Shown here: positions 44,137 to 53,189 of the stretch, one piece after another
Position numbering within the stretch: the stretch's first letter is position 1
Layout: the number at the start of each line of letters is the position of its first letter
Source: Prochlorothrix hollandica PCC 9006 = CALU 1027
GTDB lineage: Bacteria > Cyanobacteriota > Cyanobacteriia > Prochlorotrichales > Prochlorotrichaceae
Length of the DNA: 64,000 nucleotides
NCBI RefSeq assembly: GCF_000332315.1
Contig: NZ_KB235933.1
Span: 933,290-997,289, forward strand
Direction: 5' to 3'
Position numbers and translations under genes: made by a program
Notes under the pieces: generated by a model
Databases searched by the model: none
What the model was told of the DNA's origin: nothing
What the model saw: only the letters and a program-made list of their open reading frames with translations

Positions 44137-44187
44137 GGAGGGGGAGGGCGGTTGATTTGCTCCGTTATTATGGGGGAAAACTGAACC

Positions 44188-44259
44188 GCTGAACGTTTTG
44201 CTGAACGTGTTGCTGAACGTGTTGCTGAACGTGTTGCTGAACGTGTTGCTGAGTCTGTC
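44188..44259. repeat. 12-bp tandem repeat
   Basis: Six units of GCTGAACGTGTT (first and last variant) between the divergent larB and lnt genes. Confidence 0.85.
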
Positions 44260-44270
44260 GCCGAACTTAT

Positions 44271-44371
44271 GGGTACCTTGATTAATTGGGGAACGCGGTG
44301 CTGTCGCCCGCTACAACCCTGATCCTGACGTTGACACCGGGACAATCCTGGATCTGATTCAAGGTGCCTTG
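44271..44371. repeat. R3 repeat, diverged copy
   Basis: GGTACCTTGATTAATTGGGG, then a hairpin around CGCGGTGCTGTCGCCCGC, ending ATTCAAGGTGCC. Ends are inverted (GGTACCTTGA / TCAAGGTGCC). Weaker match than the copies at 53018 and 54630. Confidence 0.6.
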
Positions 44372-44422
44372 ATCACTAAACTTATCACCAAACTTATCAC
44401 TAAACTTATCACCGAACCTGTT

Positions 44423-46315
44423 ATGACTAAACCGGGTCACCGTCTTGCGCCCCAACCCTTGCCTTTGGACCCGTTCCGCTTCCAGAGTTTCCGGGTTTCC
44501 CTCAGCCATGGGGCGATCGGGGCGATCGCCGGATTCATCACTGCCTTAGCGGCTCCCCCCACGAGCCTCAGTCCCCTGGCCTGGTTTGGTCTCATTCCCC
44601 TGTGGTTAGCGGTGTTGCCCGCCCCGGCTATTGTCCCAAAGGGGGTACTATCCCAGGCTTCCCCCCTGGGGCAGGAGCGCCGGGAGTCCACGGGTTTGGG
44701 ATCGTCCCCTGGGCGGCAGTTGAATCCAGGCCAGTTGAATCCAGGCCGGTCTAATGCAGGCCAGTTTAATCCAGGCCAGTTGAATGTAAACCAGTTGAAT
44801 GTAAACCAGTCGCAGGGTTGGTCTTTGGAGCAAATCGGGACGACCGCCGCCGCCAGCCTTGCCCTGGCGCTGGGATGGGGGTTGGCCTATTATGGCTGGC
44901 TGCTCCACTGGTTGACGGGACTCCATCCCCTCACCTGGATGGGAGTGCCCTGGCTGGGGAGTGTGGCCATTGCTGGGGGAGCCTGGGCGGTGGCGACGGC
45001 GTGGCAGGCGGTGGCGGTGGTGCTGTGGGTGGGGTTGTTGCGGTGGGGGATGTCTTGGATCCCGGTCTTGGTTACACGTGTCCCTGAACGTGTCCCTGAA
45101 CGTTTCTCTGAACGTCTCCAGAGCCGTCCCGTTGGGGTCTGGATTGTGGGGGGGGTGGCTCTGTGGAATGGCTTGCAAACCCTGCTCCATTGGACTCCCC
45201 TGGCCTGGGGATCCCTAGCTCTGACCCAAAGTCCCCACAATCTGCCCCTGTTGCATCTGGGTCAGATCAGCGGGCAATTAACCGTAGATGGGGCGATCGT
45301 GGCGGTCAATGGTCTCTGGGCCTGGGGTTGGCGGCAGTATGGCAGCGATCGCCAGGGTTCAGGGGTGCGGACGGCGGCGATCGCCCTGGGGCTGTGGCTG
45401 GGGGTGCAGGGGCTGGGGTGGGGGATGATGCAGCGGGCGATCGCCGATGATCCCCACGAGGGCATTCGGGTCGGCATTATTCAGGGCAATATTCCCACCC
45501 GCCTCAAGCTAACCCCGGAGGGCATCGCAGCGGGGGAAAAAGCCTATGTTGAGGGCTACCAGAGCCTAGGGGCAGCGGGGGCAGAGGTGGTCTTACTGCC
45601 GGAGGGGGGGATCCCCGTGGTCTGGGAAGGGCTGAACCGAGCCTACAGCAAATTTTACGGTACGGTGCGCCGGGGACAGATTCCGGCCTGGGTGGGCACC
45701 TTTCTCAGTCGGAGCCAGGGTCAGATCCGGGGCTATAGCCAAAGTTTGGTGGATGTGGCACCGGGGGGGCAGATTGCCGCCCGCTATGACAAGGTGAAAT
45801 TGGTACCCTTGGGGGAATATATACCCCTTACACCGCTGTTAGGGCGGGTTTTAGGGCGATTGTCCCCCATTGAGTCGGTGTTGCTACCGGGGACTCCTCC
45901 CCAGGTGTTCGAGACGCATTGGGGGGCGGCGGCGATCGCCATTTGCTATGAACCCTTTTTCCCCCATATTATGCAGCAGCAGGTGGCGGCGGGGGGGCGG
46001 TTTTTGTTGACTACGTCCAATCTGGATCCCTATGGAACGGTGCTGATGGCCCAACATGAGGCCCAGGATGTGGTGCAGGCCATTGCCCTCGATCGCTGGG
46101 TCGTGCGGGCCACCAATACGGGCTATTCGGGGTTTATCACGCCCCAGGGCCGTCGTTTGCGGCGATCGCAGCCCCAAGCCTATGCCACCCTCTTAGACAC
46201 CATTTATCCCCGCGATACCCAAACTCCCTATGGTCGCTGGGGGGACTGGCTCACTCCCACCCTAGTGGTGGTCGCTGGGGGAGCATGGCTTGGATTTTCT
46301 CGGGTATGGTATTGA
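44423..46315 (+). CDS. lnt: Apolipoprotein N-acyltransferase
   Basis: 630 residues from the ATG at 44423. It transfers a third acyl chain to the N-terminal cysteine of lipoproteins at the inner membrane. The first half is membrane helices. The second half is a nitrilase domain with the catalytic triad visible in VVLLPEGGIPV (Glu), YDKVKLVPLGEYIP (Lys) and AICYEPFFPH (Cys). Two in-frame minisatellite insertions, QLNPG-type repeats (about 100-130) and VPERVPERFSER (about 220), make the membrane half longer than usual. An upstream frame to 44369 is itself a repeat (ITKL). Confidence 0.88.
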   Translation: MTKPGHRLAPQPLPLDPFRFQSFRVSLSHGAIGAIAGFITALAAPPTSLSPLAWFGLIPLWLAVLPAPAIVPKGVLSQASPLGQERRESTGLGSSPGRQLNPGQLNPGRSNAGQFNPGQLNVNQLNVNQSQGWSLEQIGTTAAASLALALGWGLAYYGWLLHWLTGLHPLTWMGVPWLGSVAIAGGAWAVATAWQAVAVVLWVGLLRWGMSWIPVLVTRVPERVPERFSERLQSRPVGVWIVGGVALWNGLQTLLHWTPLAWGSLALTQSPHNLPLLHLGQISGQLTVDGAIVAVNGLWAWGWRQYGSDRQGSGVRTAAIALGLWLGVQGLGWGMMQRAIADDPHEGIRVGIIQGNIPTRLKLTPEGIAAGEKAYVEGYQSLGAAGAEVVLLPEGGIPVVWEGLNRAYSKFYGTVRRGQIPAWVGTFLSRSQGQIRGYSQSLVDVAPGGQIAARYDKVKLVPLGEYIPLTPLLGRVLGRLSPIESVLLPGTPPQVFETHWGAAAIAICYEPFFPHIMQQQVAAGGRFLLTTSNLDPYGTVLMAQHEAQDVVQAIALDRWVVRATNTGYSGFITPQGRRLRRSQPQAYATLLDTIYPRDTQTPYGRWGDWLTPTLVVVAGGAWLGFSRVWY

Positions 46316-46319
46316 CCAG

Positions 46320-46418
46320 GGCACATCGATTAATTGGGTTGGGCGGCAAAGCTGCCCGCCACAACCCCTATTTTGACGTGGGACACTGGGGGAAAATTGG
46401 AATTGTTCGAGGTGCTCA
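46320..46418. repeat. R3 repeat
   Basis: GGCACATCGATTAATTGGGT, hairpin GGGCGGCAAAGCTGCCCGCC, ending TTGTTCGAGGTGCTC. It sits between lnt and the following gene. Confidence 0.7.
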
Positions 46419-46444
46419 CCAGGGTCGATTAAAGGAGTTAGACG

Positions 46445-47194
46445 ATGAATTTCTGGATAATGGGGGCAATTTTATTGTCACCTCTGGCGTTGATCAATGG
46501 ACTGGCACCGCTGTTGGTTTTGAAGCAGGTCAAGCTAACGGCAAGGGTACACTTTGAGGTGTTGGATGAGGAGGCTTTTTTTGCCGATCGTGATGCTCGG
46601 TTCCATGCCCTGGATATGGAAATAAAATCCCTCGATTTTGAGTATGTGGGGGCTTCCCGATACCGAGATCTAACCACTACGTCCCATTTCTGTCTGTATG
46701 CTAACCACACCACGAGAACTGTGGCCACTTTGATTGTTATGACGACAGAAAGCAAAACATTAACCTATGCCGAATTTTCCCAACGCTGTGGGGATGAGGT
46801 GATTGTAGGGGTATGTAATGCAGATCAGGTCTCTATTTACCCACGGTTGCCCATCAAGGTTATGCTCCGCGATCCCAAAATTGACAGAATGGAGGAGTTA
46901 TATGCAATGCTGCTGCGTTTAAGGGATGCTTTGGGACGATATCCCATGGCATTACCTCTGGATCGCGATCGCTATTTTCAGGTGGTGGAAGAGTTTGTGG
47001 AGCGGGAGTCGGATGAGTTAGTGAAGTTGGGGTATTGTCAGGCCGCGATCGATGAGGCGGGCCGACGCTCCCTGACCGTCAAGGGGGCGTACTTATTAAG
47101 TTGGAAGCTGCTGTTTCCAGGAAACGTGATCAAGGGCTGGAGCGATCGCTGGTATAAACACCAGATGCTATCGGGTCGGAGACAGTTCAGGTAA
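46445..47194 (+). CDS. Uncharacterised membrane-anchored protein
   Basis: 249 residues; family not recognised. A single N-terminal hydrophobic helix (WIMGAILLSPLALINGLAPL) is followed by a soluble region with FEVLDEEAFFADRDARF and a helical C-terminus (YFQVVEEFVERESDELVKLG). AAAGGAG lies 7 nt before the ATG. The location after R3 and the lack of an operon partner give no functional clue. Confidence 0.65.
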   Translation: MNFWIMGAILLSPLALINGLAPLLVLKQVKLTARVHFEVLDEEAFFADRDARFHALDMEIKSLDFEYVGASRYRDLTTTSHFCLYANHTTRTVATLIVMTTESKTLTYAEFSQRCGDEVIVGVCNADQVSIYPRLPIKVMLRDPKIDRMEELYAMLLRLRDALGRYPMALPLDRDRYFQVVEEFVERESDELVKLGYCQAAIDEAGRRSLTVKGAYLLSWKLLFPGNVIKGWSDRWYKHQMLSGRRQFR

Positions 47195-47255
47195 TCCCAA
47201 CCCTGGACAGTCAGGAGACTCGGACAACTCCACTGAGGGGAGAAGGACTGAAGTC

Positions 47256-47538
47256 GTAACTATTCAGGGGGGGACGAAGTTAGTAGGGTTTCAGCCTGAC
47301 GATCGCCGGTCAGGACCGGATCAACGGGATGCATTTCACCTTGGAACCATCGACCTCGGGTAGGGTTCTTGCCCCCGTGCCGACCCTCTTGGCGACCCAC
47401 AGCCGGGGCAACCACGGGGGGATTGCCCCTACCCAAATCGGTGAACCCATCCTAGTGACATGGACTCTCTCACATCGCTTAAGGTCGGTTGTCTAGAGCC
47501 TGAAACCCTCATGCTCCTGTGGACCCCTGAATAATTAC
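47256..47538 (+). mobile_element. R2 element copy C
   Basis: GTAACTATTCAGGGGGGGAC to CCCTGAATAATTAC. The preceding bases GACTGAAGTC are an R5 fragment, so it seems to have landed in or next to an R5 repeat. No target duplication is seen. Confidence 0.82.
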
Positions 47539-47610
47539 ATCCCCAAATTTCCATGAATCACCCATTACGGGGGGAATATGGCTACTTGAAGGCTTTGTAC
47601 CAGGGTCAAA

Positions 47611-47682
47611 TGGGCGATACTGGATTTGAACCAGTGGCCTCTTCCGTGTGAAGGAAGCGCGCTACCCCTGTGCTAATCGCCC
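47611..47682 (-). tRNA. tRNA-Val (CAC anticodon)
   Basis: The 72-nt reverse-strand sequence folds as a cloverleaf. The acceptor stem GGGCGAT pairs with ATCGCCC, with discriminator A. The anticodon stem CTTCC/GGAAG encloses the loop TTCACAC (anticodon CAC, reading GUG). The T stem ACTGG/CCAGT encloses TTCAAAT. The D stem GCAC/GCGC has one mismatch. CCA is not encoded. Confidence 0.9.
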
Positions 47683-47769
47683 GAGTCTGTGAGTCTTGCT
47701 CTCAGGTCTCTTAGTATAGCAGACTTGCTATTTGTGTAAACCCCAAATTTTCTGTAAACCCCAAACTTA

Positions 47770-47850
47770 GGGTATCAACTGAAGCCGGGACAGTGGGGCG
47801 CGGAGCGCCCCACTGTCCCGTTAATCTTGTCCCGCTTTAAGCGTAAACCC
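47770..47850. repeat. R4 repeat
   Basis: GGGTATCAACTGAAGCCGGG, hairpin GTGGGGCGCGGAGCGCCCCAC, ending CCCGCTTTAAGCG. It lies between the tRNA and the adenylate cyclase gene end, and could also act as a terminator. Confidence 0.8.
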
Positions 47851-47893
47851 CAAACTGAACCTGGGCACGATCGCCCGCAGGTAATGGCTCGCC

Positions 47894-50077
47894 TTAGGTT
47901 GAGGCAGCACGGTCGCTGGTGTCGGTGGGCACCGTCAGGGATCCCGTTTCCGGTTCCTGGGGATTGGGCGGTTCTGGGGCATCAGGGGTATCGGTGTGGG
48001 GGGTAATATCCACCACAGCCCCAGACGCTTCCGCCGACTCTTGGGGACTGACGGCGGGGTTTTTCCCCAGGAGCCAATAGGTGGTCATATCCCCCCGACC
48101 TTTAATGAAAATCGTGCCTCGTGGTTCAAAGTGGTATTGATCCTTCAGGCGATCGTAGGTGCTTTGCGTCACCTGAATCCGCCCTGGATCCCCGTGGGAT
48201 TCCATACGGGCTGCAATGTTAACCGCATCCCCCCACAGGTCATAAATAAACTTCTTCTGACCGATAACCCCCGCAATCACCGGACCTGTATTGATACCAA
48301 GGCGCACTTGTAGCGATCGGTTTTGGGTCATGGTGTCGGATATGGTGTCGGCCAGTTTAAAATCCTGCATATAGGCTTGGATTGCCAAGGCCATATCGGC
48401 GATCGCGTGGCTGTGGTTATCCATGGCCACAGGGATGCCCCCGGCCACCATATAGGCATCGCCAATGGTTTTTATTTTTTCCAAACCATAGGTTTCCGTA
48501 AAGGTATCAAAAGCCGAAAAAATTGCATTGAGGGTATTAACCAAACTCAGGGGTTCCATTTCCGAAGCCATGGTGGTAAACCCCACTAAGTCCACAAATA
48601 AAATCGTCGCCTCTGCAAAATACTCCGCCGGAACTTCATGGGAGACCTTCAACTGTTTCACCAGTTTACTGGGCAGAATATTCAGCAGGAGCTGTTCCGA
48701 TCGCTCTTTTTCCTGACTGAGTTCGGCAGTGCGTTGGGTCACCCGATCCTCTAATTCTGCAAAAAACTGTTGCAGTTGGATGGCCATGGTATTAAAGGCG
48801 TTGGCAAGGCGATCGACTTCAATAATGACACTAGAACCCACTTGATGATTGAGATCTCCCGTTGCCACCTTTTCCGTCGCCATGACTAACTGATCAATGG
48901 GTTTTGTGATGAGTCTAGAGGTGAGGAGACTGGTTAAGATGACAGCCCCCAGTGTGGCCAGACAGAGGGCCATGGTGGTTTTATTGTTAGCGTCAATGCG
49001 GCCCATAAACGTGGATTCTGGCACCACCACCACAATCAACCAGTCCAACCCATAGGCATCAGAAAAGGGGGAAATCTGCATGAATTGGCGTTCGTCTTGA
49101 AAGTAAAACTCTAGCTGTTCATCAGTTTCAATATCATTGAGGTTACCAAATTGATCTTGCAGGGCAAGGGCGCTGGTTTGGATTCGCTGATTCTCGCTGG
49201 CCCAGGCTTTGATGCGATTGGCTGGACGATTGGGATTGCGTATATCTAAGAGTGGGATATTTGCTAAGGAGGTGGCTACTAAATTACCATCTCGTTCTAT
49301 AATATAAATCTCTCCCGATGTTGTGATATTGAGGGATTGCAAAAATTTACTGATTTGGTTTAAGCCCAGTTGGCAGGTCACAATGCCCAGGAATTCCCCG
49401 TCTTTTCCATAGAATGGGGAACTGCCGTTCATTTGCAGAATTGGGTAGGCAATATTAGTATAAATCGGACTCCATGTGGCCTTACCCGCTTTCTTGGCAA
49501 CGTGATAAAAGGGCCGGTTGCCCACATCATAGTTGTCGTTGATGACCTCCCCCTCGGTGAGGCGATCGCCCGTCTGGGGATCCAGTTCATAGAATGTGAG
49601 GATGCTGCCCCCTGGGGTCAGTTGCACCGCAGATTCCAGGGGCTGATCCGCCAACAGTCGATCGACCCACCCCACCCGTAAATATTGGTTTTTTTCAGTG
49701 GCAAATCCCACATAGCCAATGGATTCATGGTTAACGGCTTGGTGCCAGAAATAGGTTTCTGCTTTGGTGAAGTCCTGGACATCCAGCAACCCCAATTCAA
49801 TGGCTGTTAAGTTGATCCGATTGACCAACTGGGGCGCTTCCACATAGGTGCTGACCCGATCGCTGACATGGGTGATCACTTCTGCCCGCAGTTGTTGTGC
49901 CAGGTCTTGCACCGATTGCTCACCGCTGCGGAAAGATAACCACCCCACCAAACCCACGGCCCCGGTCAACTGAATCATAAAGGGTAAAAAGAGGGTGGTG
50001 CGCAGTCGAAATTTCCCCCGAAAGAAGGGCTTGGGCTGAGACGTTTGGGGGCTGCTGGGGGGCAAGGAGGAATTCAT
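47894..50077 (-). CDS. Class III adenylate cyclase with Cache sensor and HAMP
   Basis: 727 residues from the ATG at 50077. A first membrane helix (about 33-52), an extracytoplasmic Cache region (55-360: SPIYTNIAYPILQMNGS, GEIYIIERDGNLVA), a second helix (TTMALCLATLGAVILTSLLT), HAMP, a short coiled coil, and a class III cyclase domain. Metal aspartates lie in LFVDLVGFT and TIGDAYM. The substrate lysine (EKIKTIGD), an aspartate (YDLWGDAVN) and the arginine (NIAARMES) predict ATP rather than GTP. The C-terminal tail is Pro/Thr/Glu-rich. It makes cAMP in response to an unknown external signal. Confidence 0.9.
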   Translation of the reverse strand: MNSSLPPSSPQTSQPKPFFRGKFRLRTTLFLPFMIQLTGAVGLVGWLSFRSGEQSVQDLAQQLRAEVITHVSDRVSTYVEAPQLVNRINLTAIELGLLDVQDFTKAETYFWHQAVNHESIGYVGFATEKNQYLRVGWVDRLLADQPLESAVQLTPGGSILTFYELDPQTGDRLTEGEVINDNYDVGNRPFYHVAKKAGKATWSPIYTNIAYPILQMNGSSPFYGKDGEFLGIVTCQLGLNQISKFLQSLNITTSGEIYIIERDGNLVATSLANIPLLDIRNPNRPANRIKAWASENQRIQTSALALQDQFGNLNDIETDEQLEFYFQDERQFMQISPFSDAYGLDWLIVVVVPESTFMGRIDANNKTTMALCLATLGAVILTSLLTSRLITKPIDQLVMATEKVATGDLNHQVGSSVIIEVDRLANAFNTMAIQLQQFFAELEDRVTQRTAELSQEKERSEQLLLNILPSKLVKQLKVSHEVPAEYFAEATILFVDLVGFTTMASEMEPLSLVNTLNAIFSAFDTFTETYGLEKIKTIGDAYMVAGGIPVAMDNHSHAIADMALAIQAYMQDFKLADTISDTMTQNRSLQVRLGINTGPVIAGVIGQKKFIYDLWGDAVNIAARMESHGDPGRIQVTQSTYDRLKDQYHFEPRGTIFIKGRGDMTTYWLLGKNPAVSPQESAEASGAVVDITPHTDTPDAPEPPNPQEPETGSLTVPTDTSDRAAST

Positions 50078-50372
50078 GGATTGGGGGAATTGCAACGGGT
50101 CATAAGAGTGTGAACCACAGCGGGCAAGCTACTGGTTTCCCTAGGGTGTGAGACGTTCCAGATGGTCACTGATTATCGGGTTAAGCGATCGCCAGTTCAG
50201 CAAGTATCCTTTTCAGAGGTCACCCCATCTTACCCGGATCGGCGAGGAATCGTTGCCTGCGGTAACCTTGGTTTTGTTGCCTTACCCTCTCCCGTCACTG
50301 CATCGCCAACCCATCGCTGATTAGACCGTAGCTACCTCCCCATCCGTCACCATCCTTCAATACTGTTTTCAG
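50078..50372. other. Upstream region of the adenylate cyclase gene
   Basis: I see no gene or repeat family here, apart from a HIP1-type GCGATCGCC site. It probably contains the cyclase promoter. Confidence 0.4.
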
Positions 50373-50475
50373 TACAGCAGTCCTAAATGGGTCGTGTGGT
50401 GTGCCCCCGGAGGGGGCACACCACACCAAGGGTTTTAGCCGTCGCGATCCTTACAACTGATTTGGGATTGCTGTA
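50373..50475. mobile_element. R1 element, complete 103-bp copy
   Basis: TACAGCAGTCC to GGATTGCTGTA. It is flanked on both sides by ACTGTTTTCAG (50362-50372 and 50479-50489), perhaps a fortuitous or recombination-derived direct repeat. Confidence 0.8.
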
Positions 50476-50508
50476 ACTACTGTTTTCAGTAACTAATTTC
50501 TTTTTTTA

Positions 50509-50601
50509 GGGCACCTCGAAGAATCCAAATTCTCGCCCCCGTACCAACGCAAGAATAGGGGGTGTGGCGGGCGGCTTCGCCCCCCGCCACAATTAATTGA
50601 G
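50509..50601. repeat. R3 repeat, right end replaced by R2
   Basis: GGGCACCTCGAAGAATCC, hairpin GTGGCGGGCGGCTTCGCC and CCCCGCCAC, AATTAATTGAG; then R2 copy D begins. Confidence 0.7.
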
Positions 50602-50880
50602 GTAATTATTCAGGGGGTCACGGGAGACTGAGGGTTTCAGACTTCAGAAAACAGACCTGAGGCGATGGGAGAGGGTCTATTTCACCTTGGCAGATTCACC
50701 GATTTTGGTAGGGGCAATCCCCCCGTGGTTGCCCCGGTTGTGGGTCGCCAAGAGGGTCGGCACGGGGGCGAGAACCCTACCCGAGGTCAATTATTTCAAG
50801 GTGAAATGCACCCCGTTGATCCGGCTCTGACCGGCGATCGTGGGGCTGAAACCCGACTCACTTTCCCCCTGAATAGTTAC
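50602..50880 (-). mobile_element. R2 element copy D
   Basis: In reverse relative to copies A-C: GTAATTATTCAGGGGGTCAC to CCCCTGAATAGTTAC. It is followed by a short R1 end fragment (50882-50899, CTCGGACTGCTGTA). The same R1-fragment-beside-R2 arrangement occurs at 2233-2618. Confidence 0.8.
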
Positions 50881-50899
50881 CCTATCTCGGACTGCTGTA

Positions 50900-51061
50900 G
50901 GGGTTTCTCTTTAAGTTGATACCCCAAATTAGTGACACTGAGTGACTGACAAAACTGACCAGAACCCCACGCCACTGGCAGGGTCAGGTTTCCTGACCCC
51001 TACATCGACCAAAACCTGGTAGGGACTGGGTTTCCTCGCCCAATGCAGACTCTTTTGTCAG
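50900..51061. other. Intergenic region with no called feature
   Basis: Contains two loosely repeated phrases (CAGGGTCAGGTTTCCTGACC is a palindrome-like hairpin). Convergent with nothing; it follows the MlaE gene end. No gene supported. Confidence 0.35.
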
Positions 51062-51841
51062 TCAACCAGGGATGGGGGGGATGGCCAAGACTAGGGATAG
51101 GACTAAATCTGCTAGAAAGATGGCCACCCAGATATTGACGACGGCGGCGGTCGTTGACTGTCCCACCCCCTTGGCCCCGCCTCGGGTCGTCAGTCCCCAG
51201 CTACAGCCAATGAGGGACACCAAAACGCCAAACACGACAGCTTTTAAGACGATCGTCCACAGATCTTCTAATTTCAAGAAGAAGCGCACTGAATTGAGGA
51301 ATAGGTCGGGAGGTTGCCCGTAGACTTGATAGGCCACCAAAGCCCCGCTCCCCAGGCCGATGGTGATGGCAAAGGTGGTCAAAATCGGCACCATGACACA
51401 GCACGCCACCACCCTGGGGGTCACGAGGTAGTCCACGGGGTTGGTGCGCAACATGTGCAGGGCATCGATTTGTTCGGTGATTTGCATGACCCCCACTTCT
51501 GCCGCATAGGTGCCTCCCACCTGACCGGCCACAATCCCCGCCGTCAGCAGGGGTCCCAGTTCCCGGCAAAAGGCCAGGGCAAAGGCTCCCCCCATGGACT
51601 CGATCGCCCCATAACGGATCAGTTCTCGCCCCATTTGCATGGCACAAATCATCCCCGCCAAGCCGCTCATCAGCAGCACCGTCCCCAATGCCCTGGGACC
51701 TGCCACCCCCAGTTGTTCCGCCAGGGCGGCCCGCTGCAATTTGCCCCGCAACAACCGCACGAACACTTGCCCTGCCAACAGGAGGGTGACGGGGAAGCGC
51801 TGAAACCAGCGGTTCTGGTGAAAAAAGCGGGATTCAGACAT
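51062..51841 (-). CDS. MlaE/TGD1-family ABC transporter permease
   Basis: 259 residues from the ATG at 51841, with about five membrane helices. Signatures: GTVLLMSGLAGMICAMQMG, RELGPLLTAGIVAGQVGGTY, AAEVGVMQITEQIDALHML, NPVDYLVTPRVVAC. MlaE-type permeases move phospholipid or other lipids between membranes with an ATPase and an MCE protein, neither of which is in this window. The DUF3153 gene upstream on the same strand is a frequent cyanobacterial neighbour. Confidence 0.9.
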   Translation of the reverse strand: MSESRFFHQNRWFQRFPVTLLLAGQVFVRLLRGKLQRAALAEQLGVAGPRALGTVLLMSGLAGMICAMQMGRELIRYGAIESMGGAFALAFCRELGPLLTAGIVAGQVGGTYAAEVGVMQITEQIDALHMLRTNPVDYLVTPRVVACCVMVPILTTFAITIGLGSGALVAYQVYGQPPDLFLNSVRFFLKLEDLWTIVLKAVVFGVLVSLIGCSWGLTTRGGAKGVGQSTTAAVVNIWVAIFLADLVLSLVLAIPPIPG

Positions 51842-51857
51842 GGTTAAGGGCAGAATA

Positions 51858-51910
51858 AGGGCAAGAAAGCAAGGGCAAGAAAGCAAGGGCAAGAAAGCAA
51901 GGGCAAGAAA
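51858..51910. repeat. 14-bp tandem repeat
   Basis: Nearly four units of AGGGCAAGAAAGCA directly upstream of the MlaE start codon, so it may affect translation of that gene. Confidence 0.85.
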
Positions 51911-51993
51911 GGGGTTACCGCTGCCAGCGGGACAAGATTAACGGGACAATGGGGCATGGAGCGCCCCACTATCCCGGCTTCAGTTGATACCCA
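51911..51993. repeat. R4 repeat, inverted
   Basis: GGGGTTACCGCTGCCAGCGG, GACAAGATTAACGGGACAAT, GGAGCGCCCCACTATCCC, ending CAGTTGATACCC. It separates the DUF3153 and MlaE genes. Confidence 0.8.
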
Positions 51994-52010
51994 AAAAAAG
52001 CAAGGGCGGG

Positions 52011-52910
52011 CTACGGGGAGGGGGATCCTGGGGGGGGAAGCCAGCGGCGCACGGCCATGCCCCCTACTACCAGCAAGAAAACCCCGATCGCCCCAATGCC
52101 GAGGGGACTGGGGACCCAAAACACCGCCTCCACGTCTGTGACGGCTCCGGTGGGCAATAGCCAGACCACCCGTCGCCCCCGGTGCTGTTGGGGAACGCCG
52201 GCGGTGGCCCTGGCCCAATCTACTCCCCAGGGGGTGTCTAGCACAAAGGCTACCTGCAAGATTCCAGCGGTTGCCCCCACCCCTTGGCCCTGGGTTCGCC
52301 GCGAGCCTAGGGCTTGTAAATCGAGGCTTAGGTGGAGGTGGTTGCGGAAGGCCACCAGCCGATTATCTTGGCTGAGGGCGATGTCTCCCCCCAGGGCGGG
52401 CAGGTCTCCGTGCCAGGGGGGTTGGGTTCTAGGGTTGGGGCTAGGGGTCAGGGGGGAGGCAGACCGATCGACGGTTGCCGGGGAATTGGGGCTGGGCTGT
52501 AGTACCTGCTTAAATTTTCGCACTAGGTCAGTGGAGCCATAAAAGGGCACCGTCAACTGGTAACTCCCGGCATCCAGCCGTTGACCCCAACCGTCCAGGG
52601 GATTGATCTGATGGGCGAGGCGGGCGAACCATTGATCCCCTAAAACGGGGGTGAGGGCTTGCACATCGTCGCTGAGGGTAATGCGCTGGACGATCGCCCC
52701 TTCCGTCTGGCTAGTAAAGCGCAATCCTAGGTCATAGCGCACACAACCACTGAGACAACAGGCCAGTCCCAGCCACAGCCACAGCCTGACCCACCCAAGC
52801 CGTTGCCCCGGTTTACGGTGCTGGGAATTCCGGATCCTGGAGGAGGAGGGACGTTCCGGAGGGGTTCGGGGGTGGGGGGGAGAAGAAAACAGGGTCCAAG
52901 GTTGCCTCAC
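52011..52910 (-). CDS. DUF3153 lipoprotein
   Basis: 299 residues from a GTG at 52910. After a basic, proline-rich N-terminus comes a hydrophobic signal with a lipobox (LACCLSGCVRYDLGLRF). The body has QRITLSDDVQALTPVL and DAGSYQLTVPFYGSTDL. A C-terminal helix (LGIGAIGVFLLVVGGMAV) may anchor it. DUF3153 proteins occur in cyanobacteria and plastids. It is probably cotranscribed with the MlaE-type permease and could take part in lipid transport; this is inference. Confidence 0.82.
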   Translation of the reverse strand: MRQPWTLFSSPPHPRTPPERPSSSRIRNSQHRKPGQRLGWVRLWLWLGLACCLSGCVRYDLGLRFTSQTEGAIVQRITLSDDVQALTPVLGDQWFARLAHQINPLDGWGQRLDAGSYQLTVPFYGSTDLVRKFKQVLQPSPNSPATVDRSASPLTPSPNPRTQPPWHGDLPALGGDIALSQDNRLVAFRNHLHLSLDLQALGSRRTQGQGVGATAGILQVAFVLDTPWGVDWARATAGVPQQHRGRRVVWLLPTGAVTDVEAVFWVPSPLGIGAIGVFLLVVGGMAVRRWLPPPGSPSP

Positions 52911-53017
52911 GGGTTTAGGGGGAAGGATAGGGCAGGGGATATGCTAAAGGGGCAGAGATGGGGGGTAAAGCAACTATAGTAGCCCGATCGCCGTCACTAG
53001 CCTCCAAGACAATTGTT

Positions 53018-53117
53018 GGGGACCTCGATTAATTGTGGCGGGCGGCGAAGCCGCCCGCCACAACCCTGATTTTTGCCTGGGTTCCTGGACGAAAATTTGA
53101 ATTTTTCGAGGTGCCCC
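53018..53117. repeat. R3 repeat
   Basis: GGGGACCTCGATTAATTGTG, hairpin GGCGGGCGGCGAAGCCGCCC, ending TTTTTCGAGGTGCCCC. Clear inverted ends. Confidence 0.8.
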
Positions 53118-53189
53118 ATTGTTGTTTGGGTGCCCCATTGTTGTTTGTTTTTAATTGTTGTTTGTTTCTGTTGTGTCTGAAATCTTGCC